From the NCBI RefSeq assembly GCF_009176705.1, contig NZ_AP021846.1, forward strand, positions 900,001 to 964,000: a stretch of DNA of 64,000 nucleotides, read 5' to 3'. The stretch's first letter is position 1; each line of letters begins with the position of its first letter. The position numbers and the translations under genes were made by a program. The notes beneath the pieces were generated by a model. It saw nothing but the letters and a program-made list of their open reading frames with translations, was not told the DNA's origin and did not search any database. This DNA is from Pseudoalteromonas sp. A25 (GTDB lineage: Bacteria; Pseudomonadota; Gammaproteobacteria; Enterobacterales; Alteromonadaceae). Shown here one piece after another: positions 8,963-17,259 of the stretch.

Positions 8963-9448
8963 ATGACTACTTCAATTAAAACTCGTGTACTTGATCGCAT
9001 TGATTTAGCTATTTTAGATGTATTACAGAAAAATGGCCGAATTTCGAATGTAAACTTAGCAAAAGCCGTCAACTTAAGCCCAAGTCCATGCCTCGATAGA
9101 GTAAAAAAGCTGGAGTCTGAGGGTTATATTGAGGGGTATACTGCACGTTTAAATCCGATGAAGTTAGGTCAACATCTAGTTGCACATATTGAAATCACCC
9201 TTAAAAGCTCAACAGAATCGGTGTTTGAGACGTTCAAAAAACACATTCTGGCATTACCTAATGTGGTTTCATGCGATATGGTGGCGGGTGGGTTTGACTA
9301 TTTGTTGAAGATTCGTGTGCAAGATATGCGACAGTACAGAGAAGTATTGGGGCAGGTGGTAGAGATACCCGGTGTAGGAACGAATCATACCTATATGGTG
9401 ATAGAGCATATTAAATCAGACATGGGTGTTGAAGTATTAAATTTATAA
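8963..9448 (+). CDS. Lrp/AsnC family regulator, probable activator of putA
   Basis: A 161-residue protein of the usual Lrp size. N-terminal helix-turn-helix at about residues 10-60: LDRIDLAILDVLQKNGRISNVNLAKAVNLSPSPCLDRVKKLE. C-terminal ligand-sensing RAM domain at about 70-155: HIEITLKS.., the VVSCDMVAGGFDYLLKIRV segment and GVGTNHTYMVIEHIK. It is divergent from putA across 284 bases. In several proteobacteria an Lrp-type protein (PutR/BkdR-like) activates a neighbouring proline or amino-acid catabolic gene in response to the substrate, and the loss of the PutA DNA-binding domain here fits that arrangement. Proline as effector is inferred. A terminator follows directly. Confidence 0.93.
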   Translation: MTTSIKTRVLDRIDLAILDVLQKNGRISNVNLAKAVNLSPSPCLDRVKKLESEGYIEGYTARLNPMKLGQHLVAHIEITLKSSTESVFETFKKHILALPNVVSCDMVAGGFDYLLKIRVQDMRQYREVLGQVVEIPGVGTNHTYMVIEHIKSDMGVEVLNL

Positions 9449-9474
9449 AAAAGGCCGCAATTGTGGCCCTTTTT
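9449..9474 (+). terminator. Terminator after the Lrp-family gene
   Basis: Near-perfect repeat GGCCGCAA / TTGTGGCC (one G-T pair) flanked by an A run and followed by CTTTTT. It lies between two converging genes and may serve both. Confidence 0.75.
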
Positions 9475-9483
9475 ACTTGGTAC

Positions 9484-10116
9484 TTACCAACCATCATAAC
9501 GTTTGCGACGAGATAGTAGCAAGGTTAGTATCACGCCAAACAATAAGCCACTTAAAGCCACGCCACCGCCATAAGTAAGCATTAAATGTTGCTCTTTTTG
9601 TTTTTTAGCTGCACTTGCCTGCTGTTGCTCGTTTAGACTCGTTTGTAGTTCTGTAATAGTCTGTTGCAGGCTTTGGTTCTCAGCACGTAAGTCGTTATTT
9701 GCTTGCTGGAGCGTGGGTAATTCACTACGCATTGAGTCTATTTCAGTTTGACTGCTTTGCAGTGCTTCACTGACTTGCTGGAGCTGTTGATTCAGTCCCG
9801 GCTGGGTGGTGACAAACTTGGCTTCAACCCAAGCTTCTCGTCCTTTATCATCAATAATTTGAATAAAGTCTTCTTGTATTTCTGAGATGATAGAAATTGG
9901 GGTACCTGCATCAACAGAGCCGAGAATTCGGTAATTTTTGCCGGGTCCTGCATGCATGTAAATGAACAGGTTATCAATAATATAACCGGTGTTCTCTGAT
10001 TGTTCATTAGACTGAGAAGCTACTGCAGAGCTTTGTTCATTATCCAATTCTGTTTCGGCCACAGCGAACTGTGAGCACAGGACAAGCAGTGTTGGCAAAA
10101 CAATTCTGTTTAACAT
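9484..10116 (-). CDS. ygiM: YgiM-like SH3-domain protein with coiled coil and C-terminal membrane anchor
   Basis: Matches the SH3-and-anchor family represented by E. coli YgiM. Layout from the ATG at 10116: signal peptide ending near FAVA-ETE, bacterial SH3 domain (about 40-105, YIIDNLFIYMHAGPGKNYRILGSV..GTPISI), a Gln-rich coiled coil (about 110-170), one transmembrane helix (about 183-203) and a short basic tail RRKRYDGW. It should sit in the periplasm, anchored by its C-terminus. Role unknown; SH3b domains often bind cell-wall peptides. It is divergent from ygiF, the same pair as in E. coli. A TTG at 10128 would add four residues; neither start has a clear Shine-Dalgarno. Confidence 0.82.
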   Translation of the reverse strand: MLNRIVLPTLLVLCSQFAVAETELDNEQSSAVASQSNEQSENTGYIIDNLFIYMHAGPGKNYRILGSVDAGTPISIISEIQEDFIQIIDDKGREAWVEAKFVTTQPGLNQQLQQVSEALQSSQTEIDSMRSELPTLQQANNDLRAENQSLQQTITELQTSLNEQQQASAAKKQKEQHLMLTYGGGVALSGLLFGVILTLLLSRRKRYDGW

Positions 10117-10281
10117 AGGGTGAACCAAGTTTTTGATAATTTTTAGAAATAGTATGGATTTAACTGAGTAATAGCAAGTTAAGCCGAAAACTTAACTGAT
10201 CTTAGAGTAAAAAGTTTGCAAACCGACGTATCATTGTATATTTTGAGCGTTCGATAACAATATAGGTATTAGCTTGCCAAA

Positions 10282-11802
10282 ATGGACACTGAGATAGAAC
10301 TGAAGTTTTTACTTTCAGACAATGAAGTTCCTCTTATCCCTGGACTTATCACGCAGTTTGCTAAAACAGTAGTAAATAAGCCTGCAAAAAACCTTCAAAA
10401 TGCATACTTTGATACCCCGAGCCGAGAACTTAGAGCTTTAGACATAGGTTTGCGCACGCGTTGTTGTGATGATGAATGCGAGCAAACCATCAAGCTTGCA
10501 GGGGAAGTTGTAGGAGGATTGCATCAACGTCCAGAGTTTAACTTGCCAACTGAATCCGGTCGGCCAAATTTATTGGCCTTTGATGCGAGTATTTGGCCAC
10601 ACGGTATGCAAGTTGACGCTATCAACGAAAATTTATTCCCGATCTTCAGTACGAACTTCATCCGTCGCACTTGGTTAATTGAAACCGAGCAAGGCAGTAA
10701 AATCGAAGTTGTTTTAGACAAGGGCGAAATAGTTGCACAAGGGCAAGTGGAAGCGATCTCTGAGTTAGAGATAGAACTCGTCGAAGGTCAGCGCAGTGAC
10801 TTATTTTTGCTAGCCGATCACTTGATTAACCTCTCTGGGATGCGATTAGGTTTGTACTCGAAGGCCGCTAGAGGCTATCGACTTGCAGATTCACAACCCT
10901 TGAAGCCAAATAAGTTTATTGGTTTTGTGCCTCTGCAATTAGGGATCACACAAGAGCAAGCGTTTATAGCCACAATTAATTATAGTATCCAATTTGTGCA
11001 AAAACATGAGCAGTGTTACTTCGACAAGCCAAGCTTGAAAACACTCAAGCGTGTGATCGATGGCATTACGCTTATTCGTCATAGCTTTAGGCTATTCTGC
11101 GCGATTGTAGATAAGTCATCCACTGAACATTTGCGTTCAGAGCTTAAGTGGTTGCTTAGTGAACTTGAGTGGGTTGAAAATGCTATTCATTTAAAAACAT
11201 ATACATCTAAGCGACATGCGTATTACAAGAAAATCAATAATGCGCCAGAACTCGCTCAAGTGATCGATGATCTCAAAGATGTTCAACCTACGCCAACCGA
11301 CATCGAAGATTTATTTCATTGTGCTCGCTATAACCGATTGATTTTGTCTTTGACTCGATGGCTAGTTGACAAAGGGTGGCGACAGAACTGGGATCAGAGC
11401 GCACTGAATGCAGCACAAATGCCTTTGAGTGATGTTGCTCGTCAACTATTTGATAGAGACTGGGAAGAGCTTCACCAGTTGCTTCCTGAAGGCAAAGTGT
11501 TGACAAAAGAAGACTATTTACAATTGAAGTCGAGGTTAGAAAATACGTTATTAAATGGTAACTGCCTAGGTGCCCTTTATGATAAAGAGGCAAGGCAAGA
11601 GTTTAGAACTCCATGGATAGATATCGTATATGGCATTTACGAATTAGATACGCTGGCTTACTTGATGCAGCTTTGTCAGGGACAAGACTCTGAAGGGCTC
11701 GCCGATATTCAATCTTGGTTGCAAGCCAAGGCTGAGTTTTTGGTTGGCGCAATGGAGCAAAGTCGCAGTGCCTCTTTTAAAAGCTTTCCGTACTGGCGTT
11801 AA
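10282..11802 (+). CDS. ygiF: CYTH-CHAD inorganic triphosphatase
   Basis: Hydrolyses inorganic triphosphate, as shown for E. coli YgiF. The diagnostic ExExK motif of CYTH enzymes is E4-I-E6-L-K8, at the very start as in all members. Further CYTH strands carry ready charged residues (LRTRCCDD, QTIKLAGE, EVVLDKGEI, ELEIELVEG). The CHAD domain occupies about 215-500 with the histidine- and arginine-rich helices expected for polyphosphate binding (RHSFRLFCAIV, RSELKWLLSELEW, ARYNRLILSLTRWL). At 506 residues it is longer than E. coli YgiF (433). A START-domain gene follows after 5 bases, so the two may be co-transcribed. Confidence 0.92.
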   Translation: MDTEIELKFLLSDNEVPLIPGLITQFAKTVVNKPAKNLQNAYFDTPSRELRALDIGLRTRCCDDECEQTIKLAGEVVGGLHQRPEFNLPTESGRPNLLAFDASIWPHGMQVDAINENLFPIFSTNFIRRTWLIETEQGSKIEVVLDKGEIVAQGQVEAISELEIELVEGQRSDLFLLADHLINLSGMRLGLYSKAARGYRLADSQPLKPNKFIGFVPLQLGITQEQAFIATINYSIQFVQKHEQCYFDKPSLKTLKRVIDGITLIRHSFRLFCAIVDKSSTEHLRSELKWLLSELEWVENAIHLKTYTSKRHAYYKKINNAPELAQVIDDLKDVQPTPTDIEDLFHCARYNRLILSLTRWLVDKGWRQNWDQSALNAAQMPLSDVARQLFDRDWEELHQLLPEGKVLTKEDYLQLKSRLENTLLNGNCLGALYDKEARQEFRTPWIDIVYGIYELDTLAYLMQLCQGQDSEGLADIQSWLQAKAEFLVGAMEQSRSASFKSFPYWR

Positions 11803-11807
11803 AGAGG

Positions 11808-12479
11808 ATGTTTAGGCTCGTTGTTGCTTTTGGGGTGGCAATGAGCATTGCACCAAGTGTTGCTTCGCAATGGCAAACATGGCGAGAAACGGCCAATATA
11901 AAGATAGCTACTTTACCTCATAGCAGCGGGATAAATTACATTGACGTTGAGGCATTTTTTGCGGGTGTGACTGTGAATGCATTACTTAATGTCATGAGTG
12001 ATACAAAAAGTGCACCCAAATGGCTCAGTAGCAGCAAAAGCGTAAAAGTGATTGCCCGTCCAACACCAGCAGAGGCTGTGGTTTATACATATTTTGATTC
12101 GCCCTGGCCTGTGAGTGATAGAGATATGCTCACTCATTCATGTTTGTCGCAATTGGGTGGCAGTCAGTATCGCTTAGATATTTTAAGTACCACGGCTTAT
12201 GAAACACCGCAGAGTAGAGCATTGCGTATAACGCCGGTGAGAGGCTTTTGGCTCTTGACGCAAACACGTAAAGGCTTGCAAATAAAGCATCGAATATATG
12301 CAGATCCAAATGGGGCGCTACCTATCTGGTTAGTCAACAATACAGCCCTTAATAATATCTTCAAAAGCTTTAAATCGCTTGAAAAAATACTAAAAACACC
12401 AAAATACCACAATACAAAAAGCGCGTTTTCGGCGGGAGACTGCTCTGCCTTTGAGGCGTTGCATGTTGTATCACCATAG
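11808..12479 (+). CDS. Exported START-domain protein
   Basis: A 223-residue protein with a likely signal peptide (FRLVVAFGVAMSIAPSVAS, cut near residue 20) and a START/SRPBCC fold over about 25-200. Typical signs are the VTVNALLNVMSDTKSAPKWL helix-loop, the YTYFDSPWPVSDRDML segment (the W-P-V-x-x-R-D pattern is characteristic of bacterial START proteins) and a C-terminal amphipathic helix. START domains bind a lipid or other hydrophobic ligand in a central pocket; the ligand here is unknown. The short gap after ygiF suggests one transcript but no obvious shared pathway. Confidence 0.78.
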   Translation: MFRLVVAFGVAMSIAPSVASQWQTWRETANIKIATLPHSSGINYIDVEAFFAGVTVNALLNVMSDTKSAPKWLSSSKSVKVIARPTPAEAVVYTYFDSPWPVSDRDMLTHSCLSQLGGSQYRLDILSTTAYETPQSRALRITPVRGFWLLTQTRKGLQIKHRIYADPNGALPIWLVNNTALNNIFKSFKSLEKILKTPKYHNTKSAFSAGDCSAFEALHVVSP

Positions 12480-12591
12480 CTAAAGTTAGAAGAAAAAACT
12501 AAAACACTTTTCCTAATAGAAATTAGCTGTATGATTAGCAGCACTTCATTTTTGTGTTTTTTCAAACCGTTCTTTGCTTTTAAGGGATCGC

Positions 12592-13506
12592 ATGACAACC
12601 TATGTTGAAACAGAGCGAGCTTCGGATTCGCCGTTGATCATTTCGCTAATATTAGCCATGTTGCTGTGGGGAGCAAGCTGGATATCTGGCAAGTTAATCG
12701 CAGATCTTGCGCCAGCGCCTGTAACCGTTTTTTATCGTTTAGCCATGGCAACTTTAGGTATGTTACCGATTCTATTGTTGGTGCATCGTTTTAAGGTTGT
12801 AACATTACGCTTTTCGAGAAAAGCGTTACTTTGGTCACTACCAGCTGGTGTGATCTTAGCATTGTATAATCAGTTGTTTTTTTTAGGCCTTCACGATGGG
12901 TTACCCGGTAAAGGTGGTATGTTGGTCACGACCACAAATCCAGTATTTACTTTCATATTAGCGACGATCCTTTTTAAACAAACGATAGCGAAGCGCCAGG
13001 CATTAGGGTTGGTATTAGGGCTCACCGGCGGACTGTTTATGATACAGGTTTGGCAGTTCGATTATGCTCAGCTAATGGCCACCGGTAATGCCTATTTCAT
13101 CATGGCCTCTTTAACATGGGCAGTACTCACTTTGGTGAGCCAACAAGGCACGCGCTTTGCCGACTTTTTGCTATTTAGTACCTTGATGTATGCTTGTGCC
13201 ACAGTTGTTAGTTATGGCTTTGCCTATGAACACTCTCCACTGAGTACGATGAATCAGTATTCGAGTTTTTACTGGCAGCACATGGTGTTTTTATCGGTCG
13301 TGGTTGTTAGTATTGCTACTAGCTTATTCTTTTTAGCTAATCAGCAGTTAGGCTCCAGTCGTTCAAGTTCTTTTATATTTGTGGTACCAGCCTCTGCAAT
13401 GGGACTTTCTGCTTGGTATTTCTCTGAGCCTTTGTCAGTGCCAGTAGCTTGTGGCGCGCTTTTAGCGTTGTGTGCCGTATACTTGATCAATAATAAGCGT
13501 TCATAA
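12592..13506 (+). CDS. EamA/DMT-family transporter
   Basis: Inner-membrane protein with about ten predicted transmembrane helices arranged as two EamA repeats of roughly 140 residues each. The first repeat opens with LILAMLLWGASWISGKLIADLAPAP, the usual pattern for the drug/metabolite transporter superfamily; the second has TWAVLTLVSQQG and ends ACGALLALCAVYLIN. Substrate cannot be read from sequence. The ATG at 12592 is preferred because AAGGGA lies 5 bases upstream; a TTG at 12574 is less likely. Confidence 0.88.
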   Translation: MTTYVETERASDSPLIISLILAMLLWGASWISGKLIADLAPAPVTVFYRLAMATLGMLPILLLVHRFKVVTLRFSRKALLWSLPAGVILALYNQLFFLGLHDGLPGKGGMLVTTTNPVFTFILATILFKQTIAKRQALGLVLGLTGGLFMIQVWQFDYAQLMATGNAYFIMASLTWAVLTLVSQQGTRFADFLLFSTLMYACATVVSYGFAYEHSPLSTMNQYSSFYWQHMVFLSVVVVSIATSLFFLANQQLGSSRSSSFIFVVPASAMGLSAWYFSEPLSVPVACGALLALCAVYLINNKRS

Positions 13507-13527
13507 AGTAATGTATAATGACGGTTG

Positions 13528-14358
13528 TTAACGAAAGTCTAGTTGCTTTAACTTTTCGGGTTTATCTATGAGTAGAAGCAACTTTTTTTTCCAAGATTCT
13601 TGCCTTTTTAAATTTTGAAATAAGATTGTCCAAGGGGTCAATAAAACATCTGCAAATGAAACAGCATAGGTTCTTTGAGCTACGCCATACTTAGGCGCGT
13701 TACCATTAATTGGCTCTACAAATGTACCGAATAATTTATCCCAGATTATCAACACTCCCGCATAGTTTTTATCTATGTAATGGACGTTGCGAGCATGATG
13801 CAAGCAGTGGTGTGCTGGCGTATTAAAAAGCATACCAAACCACTTGAGTGTAGGAGCTTGCTCTGTATGAACAAAGAATTGATAGGCCAAGTTTATGGCG
13901 ACGATGGTAAAAACAAGCTTAGGTGGATAACCTAAAATAACCAGTGGTAGCCAAAATAGCCACATACCAACGACAGGATAAAAAAGGCTTTGTCGCATGG
14001 CTGTTGAAAAATTCATGTTTACAGAGCTGTGATGAACAATGTGCGCACACCATAACCAATTACAGCGATGACTAGCACGATGAAACCAATAATAGCAAAA
14101 GTCCTGAAGTACAAATGCTAAGGTTATTGTCAGTACGTTGAGCTCGACAGATAACAGCGAAAAGTGAACGTGTAACCAATGAAAAAAAGGCATAAGCAGT
14201 AGTAGGGCAAGCAAATCGCTTATTTGGTGAGATAATGCCAGCCCGGCGTTTAGGATGAACTCTTTTAAGTTATAACTGCTTTTGGCGCGTTTGTATTCGA
14301 ATAGCATTGCTAAGCCGAATAATGGACTGAGTGCCAGTAAAATAAACTCAACGTTCAT
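13528..14358 (-). CDS. Fatty-acid hydroxylase / sterol desaturase superfamily membrane protein
   Basis: Di-iron integral membrane oxygenase family. Several transmembrane helices surround the eight-histidine pattern: WFHRASHR (HxxxH), HIVHHSS (HxxHH), and HHCLHHARNVHYIDKNYAG (HxxHH plus a further His). The spacing and the NYAGVLIIWDKLFGTF ending are typical of bacterial members related to sterol desaturase and alkylglycerol monooxygenase. It probably hydroxylates or desaturates a lipid; the substrate is unknown. Its start overlaps the end of the SRPBCC gene by 11 bases, so the two are translationally coupled. Confidence 0.87.
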   Translation of the reverse strand: MNVEFILLALSPLFGLAMLFEYKRAKSSYNLKEFILNAGLALSHQISDLLALLLLMPFFHWLHVHFSLLSVELNVLTITLAFVLQDFCYYWFHRASHRCNWLWCAHIVHHSSVNMNFSTAMRQSLFYPVVGMWLFWLPLVILGYPPKLVFTIVAINLAYQFFVHTEQAPTLKWFGMLFNTPAHHCLHHARNVHYIDKNYAGVLIIWDKLFGTFVEPINGNAPKYGVAQRTYAVSFADVLLTPWTILFQNLKRQESWKKKLLLLIDKPEKLKQLDFR

Positions 14359-14755
14359 GATATATCTTCCTTAATCTGCGCGCTGCCAAGCTAAAATCCA
14401 CAAGTAGCACTACTTTGAGCAACCAACTGGGTATCCACGTGTTGCTATGGCCAAAAATTTGATAATGCACCTGTAAATTAGTTGCTGTTGTAGTAAGCGT
14501 AATTTCGCCACGGTGATGTTTAATCGGGCCAGAGCCTTGTATGCGATAGCATAAAGATTGCGGTGATTGCTGCGTGATAACCTCAATAAATTGATGACCT
14601 CGCATTGTAACGTGGCGTCTGCGAAGTCCTTCTTGTGCGGGCAACTCATTAAACTGTGCTTTAAAAATACGCCTAAGCTGGGCGCAATCTGTTAAAACTT
14701 CGAGTGTAAAACCACATGATTTTGGCAGTGAAATTAATAAATTGAGTAATTGCAT
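14348..14755 (-). CDS. SRPBCC (START-like) small protein
   Basis: A 135-residue soluble protein that looks like an SRPBCC ligand-binding fold: N-terminal LLISLPKSCGFTLEV strand, amphipathic helix, consecutive beta strands (GHQFIEVITQQ, SLCYRIQGSGPIKHHRGEITLTTT, NLQVHYQIFGHS) and a long C-terminal helix. No catalytic motif is evident. It is first in a two-gene unit with the membrane hydroxylase (11-base overlap) and is divergent from the AraC-type gene, so it may carry or present the hydrophobic substrate of that enzyme. This role is inferred from position. Confidence 0.62.
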   Translation of the reverse strand: MQLLNLLISLPKSCGFTLEVLTDCAQLRRIFKAQFNELPAQEGLRRRHVTMRGHQFIEVITQQSPQSLCYRIQGSGPIKHHRGEITLTTTATNLQVHYQIFGHSNTWIPSWLLKVVLLVDFSLAARRLRKIYHER

Positions 14756-14849
14756 AGGTTTTGTGTAAGGGCACTTTTAAACTAGCATATCGTTTAATAG
14801 CGCGGCATACTTGGCCATATGAGTCATTATTTTGTCTTTTCGCGCCATT

Positions 14850-15794
14850 ATGTTCGATATCTGTCCGCAATATTGCCAAGCGTTGGCCGAGTATTTACCT
14901 CGCGAAAGTGCCGGTTTGAGTCGCATTCCCATGCAGCATTATTTTGCAGCGCTCGAACAGGGTGCAAAGTTAAATCAAGATCCACTTTGGGGGTTTGAAC
15001 TAGGCAAACAAATAAATAGTGCACAATATGGCTTGTTGGGGTATCTGGCTGAATCATCAGCCACGTTGCAGCAGGCTTTAGATGCTTTGTTGGCTTTTGA
15101 CAAAACGGTTGCTGACATTGGCATTTGCCAGTTTGTTGCTCAGAAAAAGGTGGCCAGTATTACTTGGCAGCCTTATGAAAATAATCAGCATGCTATTTTA
15201 CGTAACATGACTGCTTGGGTGGCGATGGTTAGGCATATGACGGGTCAGGAATTGTCACCTTGTCGTGTTGAGTTCAATCTTGTATTGACGGACAGTCAAA
15301 GAGCAAGGTTGCACGATTGGTATGGCTGTGAAGTGATAGCTAACGCCATTAGCAACACCATTCATTTTACTGCTCAGCTGTTAAATATGCCCATATTAAC
15401 GCGTAATGAGTTAGTCAATGCTAATTTATATCCTGCAATTCGGGATCTGCAAAGAGCGTACGAGAGTGACCAAAGCTGGTTTGCCAAGTTACAGCCAAGT
15501 TTACATCGCTGTGATCTGCAGGATATGTCTTTGTCTAGGCTTGCTCAGTTATTAGGTACTTCTACTCGTACGTTACAAAGACAGCTTAAGCGTCATGGCG
15601 TGAGCTTTTCTCAGTTGCTTGAGCAAGAACGAAAAAGACGCTTTACACAGTTCTGTCAAGTCTTGCATAAACATGCATTGAGTGAATTATTAGGATATGC
15701 AGAGCAAGCGTCTTTAAACCGTGCGGTGAAGCGCTGGTATGGGGTATCGCCAAGCGAATATGTTCGCCAGCGAAAAAATAAAGAAGGACATTAA
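14850..15794 (+). CDS. AraC-family regulator with N-terminal arabinose-binding-type domain
   Basis: The N-terminal part (about 15-190) resembles the ligand domain of OruR/ArgR-type AraC regulators (LWGFELGKQINSAQYGLLGYLAESSATLQQAL). The C-terminal part (about 215-310) carries two helix-turn-helix motifs: MSLSRLAQLLGTSTRTLQRQLKRHG and then SELLGYAEQASLNRAVKRW with GVSPSEYVRQ, the AraC signature end. Ligand unknown. It is divergent from the SRPBCC/hydroxylase pair across about 90 bases, which makes control of that pair likely. An in-frame TTG at 14832 could add six residues; neither start has a good ribosome-binding site. Confidence 0.9.
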   Translation: MFDICPQYCQALAEYLPRESAGLSRIPMQHYFAALEQGAKLNQDPLWGFELGKQINSAQYGLLGYLAESSATLQQALDALLAFDKTVADIGICQFVAQKKVASITWQPYENNQHAILRNMTAWVAMVRHMTGQELSPCRVEFNLVLTDSQRARLHDWYGCEVIANAISNTIHFTAQLLNMPILTRNELVNANLYPAIRDLQRAYESDQSWFAKLQPSLHRCDLQDMSLSRLAQLLGTSTRTLQRQLKRHGVSFSQLLEQERKRRFTQFCQVLHKHALSELLGYAEQASLNRAVKRWYGVSPSEYVRQRKNKEGH

Positions 15795-15819
15795 AAAAGG
15801 TGCACTCGGCACCTTTTTA
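15793..15819. terminator. Terminator shared by the AraC-type gene and metK
   Basis: Stem GGTGC / GCACC extended by A-T pairs (AAAAA / TTTTT) with a 5-base loop, between two converging genes. Confidence 0.85.
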
Positions 15820-15839
15820 TATATTTAAAGCGTATCGGC

Positions 15840-16991
15840 TTACAGACCTGCAGATGCCTTTAAAGCTTCAGCTTTGTCTGTTTTTTCCCAAGGGAATTCA
15901 TCACGACCGAAGTGACCGTATGCAGCTGTAGGCTGATAAATTGGACGCTCAAGGTCAAGCATAGTTAAGATGCCGTATGGACGTAGGTCGAAGTGCTCAC
16001 GAATGATTTCGATTAAACGTGCTTCTTCTAACTTACCTGTGCCAAATGTTTCAACGCTGATTGATGTAGGCTCTGCAACACCGATTGCGTAAGATACTTG
16101 GATCTCACACTTATCAGCAAGGCCAGCCGCAACAATATTCTTAGCAACATAACGTGCTGCATAAGCTGCTGAACGGTCAACTTTTGAAGGATCTTTACCA
16201 GAGAATGCGCCACCACCGTGACGTGCCATACCACCGTAGGTATCAACGATGATTTTACGACCAGTTAGACCACAGTCACCCATAGGACCACCGATCACAA
16301 AACGCCCAGTTGGGTTGATGAAGAATTTAGTGGCTGAAGTTACAAGCTCAGCTGGTAGTACAGGCTTGATGATAGTTTCCATCACAGCTTCTACTAAATC
16401 ATCTTGTGAAATAGTGTCACAGTGCTGAGTTGATAATACAACTGCATCGATACCAACTGCTTTACCATTTTCATAAGCAAAGGTAACCTGAGATTTAGCA
16501 TCAGGGCGTAACCAAGCTAGTTCACCACTTTTACGAACCTCAGCTTGACGCTGAACTAAACGGTGTGAATAGGTAATTGGTGCAGGCATTAAAACGTCTG
16601 TTTCGTTACAAGCGTAACCAAACATTAGACCTTGGTCACCAGCGCCTTGATCTTCAGGACGTGCACGGTCAACGCCTTGGTTGATGTCTGGAGATTGCTT
16701 ACCTATGGTATTTAAGATTGCACATGAATCAGCATCAAAACCCATATCTGAGTGTGTATAACCGATTTCGCGTACAGTTTTACGTGTTAATTCTTCGATA
16801 TCTACCCATGCGCTGGTAGTAACTTCACCACCAACCATAACCATACCGGTTTTTACGTAAGTTTCACACGCAACACGTGCTTTTGGATCTTGCTCTAAAA
16901 TTGCATCTAGTACCGCATCAGAGATCTGATCGGCGATTTTATCCGGATGACCTTCAGAAACAGATTCAGAAGTAAATAAATGTTTTGCCAT
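15840..16991 (-). CDS. metK: S-adenosylmethionine synthetase
   Basis: Makes S-adenosylmethionine from methionine and ATP in the cytosol. Nearly collinear with E. coli MetK (384 residues; 383 here), with [17 protein letters not shown] at the start, [12 protein letters not shown], and the [16 protein letters not shown] loop. The start used is the ATG at 16991 (MAKHLFT), matching the family; an upstream in-frame ATG at 17006 would add five residues not seen in homologues. It is divergent from tkt. A perfect met box about 105 bases upstream points to repression by MetJ with S-adenosylmethionine as corepressor. Confidence 0.98.
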   Translation of the reverse strand: MAKHLFTSESVSEGHPDKIADQISDAVLDAILEQDPKARVACETYVKTGMVMVGGEVTTSAWVDIEELTRKTVREIGYTHSDMGFDADSCAILNTIGKQSPDINQGVDRARPEDQGAGDQGLMFGYACNETDVLMPAPITYSHRLVQRQAEVRKSGELAWLRPDAKSQVTFAYENGKAVGIDAVVLSTQHCDTISQDDLVEAVMETIIKPVLPAELVTSATKFFINPTGRFVIGGPMGDCGLTGRKIIVDTYGGMARHGGGAFSGKDPSKVDRSAAYAARYVAKNIVAAGLADKCEIQVSYAIGVAEPTSISVETFGTGKLEEARLIEIIREHFDLRPYGILTMLDLERPIYQPTAAYGHFGRDEFPWEKTDKAEALKASAGL

Positions 16992-17092
16992 TATATTTAT
17001 GCTCACAAATATTGCGCTTCACAAACTACGGAACAGCGCTAAAAAATTAAGAGGCGTATTTTAACGAAAAGTAAAGCATATGCATAGTTTTT

Positions 17093-17108
17093 TTACGCCT
17101 AGACGTCT
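17093..17108. promoter_or_regulatory. MetJ operator (met boxes) upstream of metK
   Basis: AGACGTCT at 17101-17108 is a perfect copy of the 8-bp met-box consensus, directly preceded by a weaker box TTACGCCT (5 of 8) at 17093-17100. MetJ binds at least two tandem boxes cooperatively, so this arrangement is plausible. Placement in the metK promoter region agrees with known MetJ targets. Confidence 0.7.
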
Positions 17109-17134
17109 AAATTAGTTGGAATGTGTTGGAAGGC

Positions 17135-17166
17135 CCGAAAAACTTGGCTTTAAGCGAGCTTTTCGG
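17135..17166. promoter_or_regulatory. Long stem-loop between metK and tkt
   Basis: CCGAAAA (17135-17141) pairs with TTTTCGG (17160-17166). Inside, GCTT and AAGC pair around a single T, and most of the remaining bases can pair with one bulge. There is no T run after it on either side. It may be a leader structure for tkt or an operator; function unknown. Confidence 0.35.
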
Positions 17167-17259
17167 TCATTTATCATTGCAGTTTAGAGCAAAAATAAGT
17201 AAGAATGGGCACTTTCAAGACCCGCGCAAAAAATAAATGATTACAAGGTAGGAGAATTC

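Noticed and set aside
16992..17259. Possible SAM riboswitch upstream of metK
   Set aside because: No riboswitch-like core was recognised, and a perfect met box explains regulation in the usual gammaproteobacterial way.
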